From positions 62,001-126,000 of the forward strand of contig CACZFI010000003.1 in assembly GCA_902780405.1 (NCBI GenBank): DNA of 64,000 nucleotides. The letters run 5' to 3'. The translations under genes were made by a program, and so were the position numbers. Shown piece after piece: positions 17,708 through 25,631 of the stretch (its first letter is position 1; the number at the start of each line of letters is the position of its first letter). Below the pieces are notes generated by a model. It worked only from the letters and a program-made list of their open reading frames with translations, was not told where the DNA came from and ran no database searches. This DNA is from an uncultured Lachnospiraceae bacterium. Lineage in GTDB: Bacteria > Bacillota > Clostridia > Lachnospirales > Lachnospiraceae.

Positions 17708-18441
17708 CACATTTGCCCCTCCTTACTGATTTGTTCCATCCAGAAAAAACATGCCATATTTACCGCAAACACCAGCGTCATGATCGCTCTTCCGGCGATA
17801 CCCTCATAAAGCACGCGCACATAGGATTCGTTGGTAAGCCAAAGGTAAAGCATCACAACCGCCGGAACGGCCGTCATCAAGCGTCCCTCGAAACGCTTTG
17901 CCGCCGTAACCGTCCGTATCTCAAGCGCTGTTCTTGCCTTCTCAGACAACTCATCCGCAGCCATCGTGATCATGGCGGAGATACTTCCTCCGTACCTTCT
18001 TGCAAGACTGATGTTCTCCGACAGGCTTTCAATCTCCGAGAGCCCCGTCCGTCGCGCCAGTTCGAAGAACAATTCCTCCACCGGGCGCTTCAGCGAAAGT
18101 CCTCGTACCATACGCCGAAGTTCCGCCTCCATAACATCTCTTCCATGCATACGCGCATAATCTTCGGACACACGGATCAACCCCTGCTCAAGCGAATAAC
18201 CGGCGCGCATGGCTCCGGCCAGCAACAGCATGGCATCTTTAAACGACGAAAGCATTCGCTCCTTCGTCCGCTCGCATTCTTTTTGATAATCTGTGAAAAA
18301 CAGGATTCCCCCCGCAGGGAGCGTAACAATGATTCCAAGCCGGGACCTATAGCATATCCAGGCTGTTACAAATGAAAAAGTGAATAGTTTGAAAATTTCC
18401 TTCAGGTAAAAACGTCTTCGGTCAAACTTCAGAACTTCCAA
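17707..18441 (-). CDS. tadB: TadB-like inner-membrane platform protein
   Basis: 244 residues. There is a hydrophobic N-terminal pair of helices (about 20-50). The T2SSF domain (AMLLLAGAMRAGYSLEQGL..., SENISLARRYGGSISAMITM) lies at about 68-190, and helices at 195-212 and 220-240 follow. It starts with TTG at 18441, preceded by GGGAGGG, and overlaps the cpaF end by 20 bp, consistent with coupled translation. With TadC it forms the platform driven by the CpaF ATPase. Confidence 0.85.
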   Translation of the reverse strand: MEVLKFDRRRFYLKEIFKLFTFSFVTAWICYRSRLGIIVTLPAGGILFFTDYQKECERTKERMLSSFKDAMLLLAGAMRAGYSLEQGLIRVSEDYARMHGRDVMEAELRRMVRGLSLKRPVEELFFELARRTGLSEIESLSENISLARRYGGSISAMITMAADELSEKARTALEIRTVTAAKRFEGRLMTAVPAVVMLYLWLTNESYVRVLYEGIAGRAIMTLVFAVNMACFFWMEQISKEGQM

Positions 18442-19678
18442 TGACGCCCTCCCTGTATTCGTGTAAAAGGCCGGCCTGCTCGAGTTTCTCTATATGCAGC
18501 AGATCCCGCATCCTTCTCAGTTTTCCGTGCACCCTGCCTCCGGTATCGTCGCTTGCCTTAAACTCAAACAGCGTCCGCAGTGCGATCTCTCCGTCGTTCA
18601 TTCCTTCCACCTCACATATCTCCAATATTTTCCTTGATCGATCCCTGCACCTGCCCACATGGATCACCAGATCCACCGCCGATGCGATCTGCTTTCTCAC
18701 CGCCACGATCGGAATATCCATCGCCGTAAGCACCATCGTGGAAAGCCTGTCCATGGCATCCCTTGCGGAATTCGCATGCAGAGTCGAAAGACTCCCGTCG
18801 TGTCCCGTGTTTAAGGCCTGAAGCATGTCCGCCGCCGCGGCATCTCTCACCTCTCCCACGATGATCCTGTCCGGACGCATCCTGAGACTCGCCTTGATCA
18901 GATCCCGGACGGTGATACTCTTTCCCTCATCATCCGCAGCATCCCGCGTCTCCAGCCGGACAAGATTCTCGATTCCATCGATCCTAAGTTCCGCCGAATC
19001 CTCAATGGTGATGATCCGCTCGTCCTTCGGGATCAGATTCGCCAGCGCGCCGAGCAGCGTTGTCTTACCCGCGCCCGTTCCCCCCGTGATCAAAATGTTG
19101 TATCCCCCGCGGACAAGCGCCGAAAACATCGGGATCAGTTCCCGGTCAAATGCACCGAAATCCGCAAGTGTTTCCATATGCATCCCCTCCGCGGCAAACT
19201 TTCGAATGGTAAGTGCTGTCCCGTCAATACTCACCGGATCCAAGACGACATTCACACGGGAACCGTCCGGCAGCCTTGCGTCCACGATCGGATCCGCATG
19301 TGACACCCTCCTGTTACAGCCTGCCACAATCTGCTGGATCACCGTAAGCAGTCTGGATTCGCTTTCAAACCTAAGCTCCGTCTTACGGATATGTCCGTGC
19401 TTTTCGCAAAAGATCGCATCGGTTCCGTTCACCATGATCTCGGTGACCTCCGGGTCCTCGAGCAGCACGGTCAGGACATCCATCCTGCGAAGCGTATTAA
19501 ACAGTTCGCGCCTCAGTGAAAGCTTATCGACAAGCGTAAGTCCGCCATCCCCCTCTGCCGCCAGGATCCTTCCGTCGATCATGCGCCCGATTTCTTCGTC
19601 ACTCTGCTCGCGGCTCATATCAAGTCCTTCGATCACATCCCGGCGAATCCTTTCTTTCACTGCCTCCTTCGCATTCAT
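18422..19678 (-). CDS. cpaF: CpaF/TadA-family secretion ATPase
   Basis: Hexameric motor for Flp pilus assembly. 418 residues with an N-terminal helical domain, then the VE/GspE-type ATPase. It has Walker A GGTGAGKTTL (about 205), Asp box ITIEDSAELRI, Walker B RIIVGEVRDAAAADML, and the His-box region GHDGSLSTLHANS. ATG 19678 directly follows the TadZ stop, with GAGGGGG 8 nt upstream. No zinc tetracysteine is present, as usual for CpaF. Confidence 0.95.
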   Translation of the reverse strand: MNAKEAVKERIRRDVIEGLDMSREQSDEEIGRMIDGRILAAEGDGGLTLVDKLSLRRELFNTLRRMDVLTVLLEDPEVTEIMVNGTDAIFCEKHGHIRKTELRFESESRLLTVIQQIVAGCNRRVSHADPIVDARLPDGSRVNVVLDPVSIDGTALTIRKFAAEGMHMETLADFGAFDRELIPMFSALVRGGYNILITGGTGAGKTTLLGALANLIPKDERIITIEDSAELRIDGIENLVRLETRDAADDEGKSITVRDLIKASLRMRPDRIIVGEVRDAAAADMLQALNTGHDGSLSTLHANSARDAMDRLSTMVLTAMDIPIVAVRKQIASAVDLVIHVGRCRDRSRKILEICEVEGMNDGEIALRTLFEFKASDDTGGRVHGKLRRMRDLLHIEKLEQAGLLHEYREGVIGSSEV

Positions 19679-20581
19679 CTACAGATCCCCCTCGCGTATC
19701 CATGTCAAAAAATCCTCATCGTCCGGACGCATCACAGGCACCGTCATGTATCGGATCTTTGGAAGAAGCCCTCGCAAATTGCCGTATGCGATCTGCTTCT
19801 TAAAGACATCCAACTTGCCGCAGGACACCTCGTCCTGCAGGATCGGAACATAGATCCTGTCACACACCGAGAGCACGGAAAGGCCTGCCATCGCCCCGGT
19901 TCCGATATCCAGCACGATCCTCTGATACCTGCCTTCTTCCGCAAGCGTCCTGCACATAAAGCGCAGCTCTTCCTCTCCCAGATTTCGAAGCTCCGCAAAT
20001 CTGCAGTTTTCGAGAATCGCATCATACGACATGCCGCGGTGCGGTATCAGTTTCGCAAACTCTCTGTTCCCGCCGGCGATCAGATACAGCATCCTGTCTC
20101 CTTCCGCTCCGTCATTCTCTCCTTCCGCCGCAGGATGATAATCCTCCAGCGAAACATAAAGGCTGTTTCTCCCGGCGGCGCAAAGCCCCCTTGCAAGCGT
20201 TGTTTTCCCGCTTCTTCCAAGCGGAGAATATACCCCATAGATTCGTGATGCACTCACCGGCCGATCACCGCCATCCGTGATCTTGCCCCGGATCCTTTGC
20301 GCAAGCTGTTTTGCGCTTTGGTACTTGTATACGAAATCCCCTCCGCTCCCAAGTGTTTTATCCGCCGTCAGATAAAGTACGGGGAGCGTTTCACCTGACG
20401 CTTCTTTCTTCTCCGGGATCACCGCAAGCGCAAGTCCTTCCCTGGCCGCATCCCGCCACAACTGCTCCTCGCAGGTGTAGACAAAGAGCGTGATCCCGAG
20501 CTCATGATGACGATTCACGTAGTCCATCAGATTCCGCGTGTATTCCGTATCACGATCATAGATTCCGACTCTGTATCCCAT
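19679..20581 (-). CDS. tadZ: TadZ/CpaE-like ParA-family protein
   Basis: 300 residues. The N-terminal 110 residues resemble an atypical receiver domain (MGYRVGIYDRDTEYTRNLM). The C-terminal half is a MinD/ParA-type P-loop with deviant Walker A SPLGRSGKTTLA, and an IVLDIGTGAMAGL strand equal to Walker B. TadZ proteins place the pilus machine at the pole or a focus. The gene is second in the tad operon, before cpaF. Confidence 0.82.
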   Translation of the reverse strand: MGYRVGIYDRDTEYTRNLMDYVNRHHELGITLFVYTCEEQLWRDAAREGLALAVIPEKKEASGETLPVLYLTADKTLGSGGDFVYKYQSAKQLAQRIRGKITDGGDRPVSASRIYGVYSPLGRSGKTTLARGLCAAGRNSLYVSLEDYHPAAEGENDGAEGDRMLYLIAGGNREFAKLIPHRGMSYDAILENCRFAELRNLGEEELRFMCRTLAEEGRYQRIVLDIGTGAMAGLSVLSVCDRIYVPILQDEVSCGKLDVFKKQIAYGNLRGLLPKIRYMTVPVMRPDDEDFLTWIREGDL

Positions 20582-20607
20582 ACCGGTTTCTCTTTCTCAC
20601 CATCCCA

Positions 20608-21045
20608 TCAAATAAGCAGTCTGCCCAGCACGTATAGCCCGTACCCAAACGCTATGGGCAAACTCATATGTACCCTGTTCTTCATCCTTCCCCCCGCACA
20701 CGCATGTGCCAGAAGAAGCACGCTTCCGTAAACTGCCGTAACCACAAATGTATCGACCATCACATAGATGATCCCGTGTCCGATCATACTTCCAACAGCC
20801 GAAAACAGTTTTACATCTCCTGCTCCAAGCACCCCTTTCACAAAGAGAACAAAGAGGATCGCGATCGGCAAGACCACACCGCATATCCCGTCAACCAGGC
20901 CCGTAAACCCGGCCGTAATAAACTGTAACAAGAGCCCCAGCCCCATCGCGGGCAGGGTCCACGCATTCGGGATCTTCCCCGTACGAAGATCCGCGATGCA
21001 GGCTGCAAGGATCACAGCACCCGCAGCCAGGTAGCATAGCAGCAT
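20608..21045 (-). CDS. Prepilin peptidase, CpaA/TadV type (A24)
   Basis: 145 residues. It starts MLLCYLAAGAVILAACIADLRTGKIPNAW, with the first catalytic Asp in the IADLRTGKIPN motif. The second Asp lies in the GAGDVKLF motif (GxGDxK). Four to five hydrophobic helices make the rest. Longer in-frame starts upstream lack a binding site; ATG 21045 has GGGAGG 6 nt upstream. It is the first tad gene and processes Flp and the TadE-like proteins. Confidence 0.9.
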   Translation of the reverse strand: MLLCYLAAGAVILAACIADLRTGKIPNAWTLPAMGLGLLLQFITAGFTGLVDGICGVVLPIAILFVLFVKGVLGAGDVKLFSAVGSMIGHGIIYVMVDTFVVTAVYGSVLLLAHACAGGRMKNRVHMSLPIAFGYGLYVLGRLLI

Positions 21046-21097
21046 ATAACGCCTCCCTTCACAATCCGACAGGTCACCCAAATAAAGGTGTACCATT

Positions 21098-21126
21098 CTT
21101 ATAGTGATTCCAAAAAATAATATAAA
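21098..21126 (-). promoter_or_regulatory. Candidate promoter of the tad operon
   Basis: On the minus strand TTTATA (21121-21126) and TATAAG (21098-21103) are 17 nt apart, giving a leader of about 45 nt before the prepilin peptidase. The hexamers match consensus only in part. Confidence 0.4.
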
Positions 21127-21440
21127 GCGGGGAAGTGAAAGATCTGACAATGAATAGAAATCCGGAGATCTTTAACGTATGTGATTGTAGTTGTACGGGT
21201 AACCTGTCTGATTGCTTTTGAAAATTGAGCAAGATCACGAATCAAGAAGTGTGTGACTTGCTGTAGACTGAATATAGCACAGGGGTTATCGGCTGACAAG
21301 TGACAGTGTGTCACAAATATTATGTTGACCTTTATCCGACATCATGCGTAATGCCTGCGATAGCGCAATATGCACACGCTTACGAGTGTATATCCGTATG
21401 ATATTTTTCTGCGAACTTGCCTAGTTATGTCAACTCTTGG
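21127..21440. other. Intergenic stretch without a recognised gene
   Basis: Between the tad promoter and the hairpin repeat at 21445 I see only short inverted repeats, such as GTGAC-agtgt-GTCAC near 21302. The longest reading frame here (71 codons, minus) has no binding site and no recognisable protein character. It may hold regulatory sites for the divergent tad and murC transcripts. Confidence 0.4.
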
Positions 21441-21444
21441 TAGA

Positions 21445-21704
21445 GGCAGGGGAACGACACACATACGGTGTAAGAGCTCCGGAAAGACAAGTTACTACGC
21501 ATTCCGATTTACAAATCGTTCCTGACGCAACCGGCGCAGGTTTTCCATCCATGGAAAATCAGCGCCTGCTTCGCCATCCGTGGCTCAGCTTGCTGAAACT
21601 CACGGAATGCAAGTAACTATGGTCTTTCCTCCGCTAATTTACACCGTATGTGCGTCGCCCCAGCCTCTGCCAGTTTACACCGTATGTGCGCCGACCTGCC
21701 CTAC
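21445..21704. repeat. Long imperfect palindrome, hairpin-repeat locus 1
   Basis: Left arm 21445-21506 and right arm 21603-21671 pair imperfectly over about 60 bp: CACATACGGTGTA, GGAAAGAC, GTTACT and GCATTCCG all recur inverted. The centre contains a second hairpin (GCAGGTTTTCCAT / ATGGAAAATCAGCGC, about 21536-21565). The outer right end is duplicated: TTACACCGTATGTGCG occurs at 21639-21654 and 21675-21690. The left arm shares 25 of 28 bases (GTGTAAGAGCTCC...AGTTACT, 21468-21496) with the repeat near glmS at 58665-58692. No protein is encoded. Confidence 0.75.
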
Positions 21705-21760
21705 CAATTCTCACCACATGCGTATCGTTGCTCTCCCCTCGAAGTATTCGCTAAAGTATA

Positions 21761-21789
21761 ATGACATCAACATATTTCTGTGATATAAT
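21761..21789 (+). promoter_or_regulatory. murC promoter
   Basis: ATGACA (21761-21766, 5/6 match) and TATAAT (21784-21789) are 17 nt apart, with a leader of about 48 nt to the murC ATG. Confidence 0.65.
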
Positions 21790-21842
21790 TCTTTCTTGGA
21801 TTTGAGTTTCTACTTATTATAATATTCGAGGTGACATACATT

Positions 21843-23225
21843 ATGTATCAGGTGGACTTTAACAAGCCCTGCAAGGTATTCTTTATCGGTATCGGCGGCA
21901 TCAGCATGAGCGGCCTTGCCGAGATTCTTCTGATGCGCGGCTTTTCTGTATGCGGCTCCGACATGAAGGAGTCCGATATCGTCGGCATCCTGCGCGAAAA
22001 GGGTGCCAAGGTTGCGATCGGTCAGGCAGCATCCAACATCACAGAGGACATTTCCTGCGTGATCTACACCGCAGCCATTCATCCCGACAATCCTGAGTTT
22101 ATGCAGGCACAGGCTTTAGGCCTTCCGATGCTGACTCGTGCCGAGCTGCTCGGTCAGGTGATGAAGCACTACCGCTACAGCATTGCAGTAAGCGGTACCC
22201 ACGGAAAGACCACCACAACTTCCATGCTGTCCTGGATCTTGCTCGAGGCCGAGACAGATCCCACCGTATCCATCGGCGGTATGCTTGATGTGATCGGCGG
22301 CAATATCCGCGTCGGACACACGGACTACTTCGTGACCGAGGCCTGCGAGTACACCAACAGCTACCACGCATTGTCACCTTATATCAGTATCATCTTAAAT
22401 GTCGATGCGGATCACCTCGACTTTTTCAAGGACATCCATGAGATCGAGGACTCCTTCAAGACCTTCGCCGAGAAGCTTCCGAAGGACGGACTTCTCATCG
22501 TGAACGGTGATATGGACTGCACCGACTATATAAAGAAGGATATCGTTTCCCGCGCCATCACCTTCGGCTTGAACGAGGACAACAATTATCGCGCGATTGA
22601 TATCACCTTCGACGAAATGAGCCATCCCACCTACACCCTTTCCGTGGACGGCGTCCCCGCCGAGACCGTCACACTTTCCGTGACCGGTATCCACAATGTG
22701 ATGAACTCTCTTTCCGCCATTGCGGCTGCCGACTTCCTCGGAATCGATCGTGCAGCGACGCTTCGCGGACTTGCAAAGTGCAGCAGCGCCAAGAGACGTT
22801 TCGAGAAGAAGGGTGTCACGGCAGACGGCATTACCGTGATCGACGACTATGCACACCATCCCACAGAGATTGCCGCAACTCTTACGGCTGCGAAGAACCT
22901 GAACGCCGAAAAGCTTGTGGTATGTTTCCAGCCGCACACCTACACCAGAACGAAGGCGCTCCTTCCGGAATTTGCCGAGGCCCTCTCCCTTGCGGATGAG
23001 GTTTTGCTCGCTGATATCTATGCGGCCAGAGAAAAGGATGACGGTTCCGTCTCCTCCAAAGACCTTGCGGAAGCCATCAATGCCAAGGGCGGACACGCAG
23101 TTTACCTTGGGGACTTTGCATCCATCACGGATTACGTCAAAAACAACTGCAAAAAAAATTATTTGTTGATAACTATGGGTGCCGGAAACATAGACAGCAT
23201 CGGAGATCTGCTCCTAAAAAAATAA
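21843..23225 (+). CDS. murC: UDP-N-acetylmuramate--L-alanine ligase
   Basis: Adds L-Ala to UDP-MurNAc in peptidoglycan synthesis; 460 residues. The N-terminal Rossmann motif FIGIGGISMSGLAEIL, the ATP loop SGTHGKTTTTSM (about 113-124), EACEYTNSYHAL, and the Mur C-terminal YAHHPTEIAATL motif are all clear. ATG 21843 is chosen (GAGGTG 9 nt upstream) over an in-frame GTG at 21831 that is itself part of that site. It ends in a Rho-independent terminator and is monocistronic. Confidence 0.96.
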   Translation: MYQVDFNKPCKVFFIGIGGISMSGLAEILLMRGFSVCGSDMKESDIVGILREKGAKVAIGQAASNITEDISCVIYTAAIHPDNPEFMQAQALGLPMLTRAELLGQVMKHYRYSIAVSGTHGKTTTTSMLSWILLEAETDPTVSIGGMLDVIGGNIRVGHTDYFVTEACEYTNSYHALSPYISIILNVDADHLDFFKDIHEIEDSFKTFAEKLPKDGLLIVNGDMDCTDYIKKDIVSRAITFGLNEDNNYRAIDITFDEMSHPTYTLSVDGVPAETVTLSVTGIHNVMNSLSAIAAADFLGIDRAATLRGLAKCSSAKRRFEKKGVTADGITVIDDYAHHPTEIAATLTAAKNLNAEKLVVCFQPHTYTRTKALLPEFAEALSLADEVLLADIYAAREKDDGSVSSKDLAEAINAKGGHAVYLGDFASITDYVKNNCKKNYLLITMGAGNIDSIGDLLLKK

Positions 23226-23243
23226 TTATCCACATTATCCACA
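23226..23243 (+). promoter_or_regulatory. Two tandem consensus DnaA boxes
   Basis: TTATCCACA occurs twice back to back (23226-23234 and 23235-23243), both perfect matches to the TTATNCACA consensus. They directly follow the murC stop and lie about 240 bp before the dnaD-like gene. Confidence 0.65.
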
Positions 23244-23280
23244 CGTCCACACTGTTAGACAAACAGAGTGGACGTTTTTA
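23243..23280 (+). terminator. Rho-independent terminator of murC
   Basis: Stem CGTCCACACTGTT / AACAGAGTGGACG (one internal A-A mismatch) with loop AGACA, followed by five T residues. It abuts the second DnaA box. Confidence 0.85.
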
Positions 23281-23356
23281 TCTCGGTTTACATAATTTGC
23301 CAAAAGATGACACGGATTCCACGGCTTTATCCCCTTCCCGAAATTATGGTAAGCAC

Positions 23357-23383
23357 CTATCCACACTATCAACATTTTCCACA
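23357..23383 (+). promoter_or_regulatory. Two further near-consensus DnaA boxes
   Basis: CTATCCACA (23357-23365) and TTTTCCACA (23375-23383) each differ from the DnaA box by one base. They are in the same orientation as the tandem pair upstream, and the second ends 34 bp before the -35 box of the primosome operon. Four boxes within 160 bp suggest DnaA control of this operon. Confidence 0.5.
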
Positions 23384-23417
23384 ATTTTTGTAGCATATTA
23401 CAAGAAAAAGTGTTCGG

Positions 23418-23445
23418 TTGAAATCTAAAAATCTTATGCTATAAT
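23418..23445 (+). promoter_or_regulatory. Promoter of the dnaD-dnaC-prs operon
   Basis: TTGAAA (23418-23423) and TATAAT (23440-23445) are 16 nt apart, with an extended -10 TG at 23437-23438. The leader is about 30 nt and contains AGGGGAAGG before the ATG. Confidence 0.8.
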
Positions 23446-23481
23446 TCATTTTGCAATTCACAAAACAGGGGAAGGTTTTGT

Positions 23482-24615
23482 ATGAACAAGATTACGATTT
23501 CAACAGAAAATAGCGAGACTTACTCGTCGATTTCCAATTTCTTTATCGACTACTACATGACGGATGCCAACGGCGAATTCGTCAAAGTATATCTCTATCT
23601 GATCCGACTGTTGGGTAAGGAATCCCAGATCTCCGTGGCAGAGATTGCTGACCACTTCAGCCTCACGGAGAACGACATCTGTCGTGCGATCAAGTACTGG
23701 ATCTCCAAGAATGTCCTCCGTCTCAACTACGACGGTCGCGGACGTCTTTCCGGTATCGTGCTGCTTCCTTTATCTCCGCAGACCGATCTCTTCAAGGTAG
23801 ATACAGATGCAGTCTCCATCCTTCACGAAACGGCACAGGTAACTCCCATCAAGGCAGCACCGAAGGCCGCACCCACAGTCAAAGAAGCACCGGCTGCCGC
23901 AGCACCCGCCAAGCGCGAGGTACCCGCGAAACCGAAATTCACGGCAGAGGCTATGGAAGACCTGATGACCGACGAAGACTTCCAGTCCATCGTCTACCAG
24001 GTTGAGACCCTCTTTGCAAAGCAGATCTCCGCAAGAGATGCCGACACGCTTCAATATATTTATGACACACTGCATTTCTCCGTCGATCTCTTTGAGTATC
24101 TGATCGAGTACTGCACCTCCATCGGCAAGAAGAACTGCCGCTACATGGAGAGCGTCGCCATCGCATGGTACGAGGACAACATCACCACCCGCGCACAGGC
24201 GAAGGAGCGCTGCGACAGGACGAATGCATTGATTCGTGATCTCTATCGTATGCTGGATGTGAAGCGTTCACGTCCTTTAAATCTTGAGATGGATTTCATC
24301 AACCATTGGACAAAGGAGCTGCTTTTCACCGACGATGTCATCAAGGCAGCCTGTGAGAAAGCCATCATTACCAGACCGAGTTCCGTGAACTTTCCTTATA
24401 TCAACGGTATCCTCGAAGACTGGCACAAGAAGAACGTCCACACTTTAAAGGATGTCGAGAAGGAGTCCAAGGACTTCGCAGAGAAGAAAGCCATCGAGAA
24501 GGCTGCACGGTCCAAGGGTGCCGTGATCAGCAACATCGACGACTTCAAGCAGACCAATATGGCAAAAGAGCTTTCCGAGATGGAGGAGCTCTTCCTGAAA
24601 GAGGTAAATAACTGA
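23482..24615 (+). CDS. DnaD/DnaB-like replication initiation protein
   Basis: 377 residues. The N-terminal winged-helix (about 20-100; VYLYLIRLLGKE, ISVAEIADHFSLTENDICRAIKYW) is typical of DnaD. An Ala/Pro/Lys-rich linker (about 120-155) leads to two DnaB_2-type helical domains, about 165-250 and 260-325. They carry the signature YMESVAIAWYEDNITTRAQA and the second version FPYINGILEDWHKKNV (YxxxIxxxW). Firmicute DnaD/DnaB proteins remodel DNA and bring the helicase with its loader to the origin. The next gene, overlapping by one base, is a DnaC/DnaI-type loader, which supports the role. Confidence 0.88.
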   Translation: MNKITISTENSETYSSISNFFIDYYMTDANGEFVKVYLYLIRLLGKESQISVAEIADHFSLTENDICRAIKYWISKNVLRLNYDGRGRLSGIVLLPLSPQTDLFKVDTDAVSILHETAQVTPIKAAPKAAPTVKEAPAAAAPAKREVPAKPKFTAEAMEDLMTDEDFQSIVYQVETLFAKQISARDADTLQYIYDTLHFSVDLFEYLIEYCTSIGKKNCRYMESVAIAWYEDNITTRAQAKERCDRTNALIRDLYRMLDVKRSRPLNLEMDFINHWTKELLFTDDVIKAACEKAIITRPSSVNFPYINGILEDWHKKNVHTLKDVEKESKDFAEKKAIEKAARSKGAVISNIDDFKQTNMAKELSEMEELFLKEVNN

Positions 24616-25619
24616 TGCAGTTCCAGATGCTTAAGATCGCTGACATCCTTCGCGAATATGAGCAGGTGCGTCTTATGAACAAGCGGAAGCTCCAGGAGCG
24701 CCGCGCCGAGGTTTATGAGCTAATTCCCGAGATCAGGGATTTGGAGCAGACGAGCAGGAGCGATTACTTGGCCCTTGCCATCGCCCGGATCGAAGGCCGT
24801 GCCGCAGATGGTGCAACACAGGATACGAACCGCAGCCGTACGGAGCAAAAGCGTTCGCTTCTGGCCGCACACGGATATCCCGAGGATTACTTAGACCCCA
24901 TCTACGATTGTGCGGACTGTGAGGACACCGGTTTTATCAACGGCGCCAGATGTCACTGTTTTATGAAACGTCTGACCGACAGACTCTACCTGATGTCTAA
25001 CCTGCGAGACATCTTAGAGCACGAGAACTTTAACACCTTTGATTTGGACTACTACAGCCGTGAGCCGTGGGAAGATAAGACCTACACCCCCTACGACAAC
25101 GCCAAAAGTGTCCTCGACAAATCACATCAGTTTGTCGACGCATTTAACACCCCCGGTGCCAAGCGGGGAAACCTCCTCTTCTACGGAGATACGGGACTCG
25201 GCAAAACATTTCTGACCAACTGTATCGCCAAGGAGCTTTTGGACACCGGACACACCGTGCTCTATCTCACCGCGAACGAACTCTTCGAATCCGTTCTTGC
25301 GGAGTATCACATGAAAGATAATAAGGCGCTTGCGGATGTATATAACTATATATATTCCTGTGAGCTTCTGATCATTGATGACCTGGGAACCGAGCTGACC
25401 AACAGCTACGTCGTGTCCCAGCTTTTTGAGATTATTAACAGACGAGGAAATTACGGACTCTCCTGTCTCATTTCCACCAATCTCCCCATGCAGAAGTTCG
25501 CATCCCGTTACAACGAGCGCATCATGTCGAGAATTGTTGCAAATTACACCATATTTAATCTGTATGGTGATAACATAAGATACCAAAAAAGAAAAAAGAT
25601 TATTCAATCAACCACCTAG
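24615..25619 (+). CDS. DnaC/DnaI-type helicase loader ATPase
   Basis: 334 residues. The N-terminal helical region contains a zinc module with Cys99, 102, 113 and 115 (CADC...CHC), as in DnaI-like loaders. The AAA+ domain (about 150-330) has Walker A YGDTGLGKTFLT, Walker B LLIIDDLGTE and sensor ISTNLPM with the arginine-containing RYNERIMSRI. It is expected to load DnaB (encoded at 41141) onto the origin. Its ATG overlaps the dnaD-like stop (TGATG), so the two are translationally coupled. Confidence 0.9.
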   Translation: MQFQMLKIADILREYEQVRLMNKRKLQERRAEVYELIPEIRDLEQTSRSDYLALAIARIEGRAADGATQDTNRSRTEQKRSLLAAHGYPEDYLDPIYDCADCEDTGFINGARCHCFMKRLTDRLYLMSNLRDILEHENFNTFDLDYYSREPWEDKTYTPYDNAKSVLDKSHQFVDAFNTPGAKRGNLLFYGDTGLGKTFLTNCIAKELLDTGHTVLYLTANELFESVLAEYHMKDNKALADVYNYIYSCELLIIDDLGTELTNSYVVSQLFEIINRRGNYGLSCLISTNLPMQKFASRYNERIMSRIVANYTIFNLYGDNIRYQKRKKIIQSTT

Positions 25620-25631
25620 GGAGGACAAATC

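Noticed and set aside
16184..17809. 541-codon plus-strand frame opposite tadC and tadB
   Set aside because: It is antisense to clear tad genes with known motifs, has no binding site, and its His/Arg-rich translation has no family character.
21580..21783. 67-codon plus-strand frame upstream of murC
   Set aside because: It lies within the palindrome and has no binding site or family character.
23226..23383. Chromosomal origin of replication
   Set aside because: DnaA boxes are present, but dnaA, dnaN and an AT-rich unwinding region are not seen; operon regulation is simpler.
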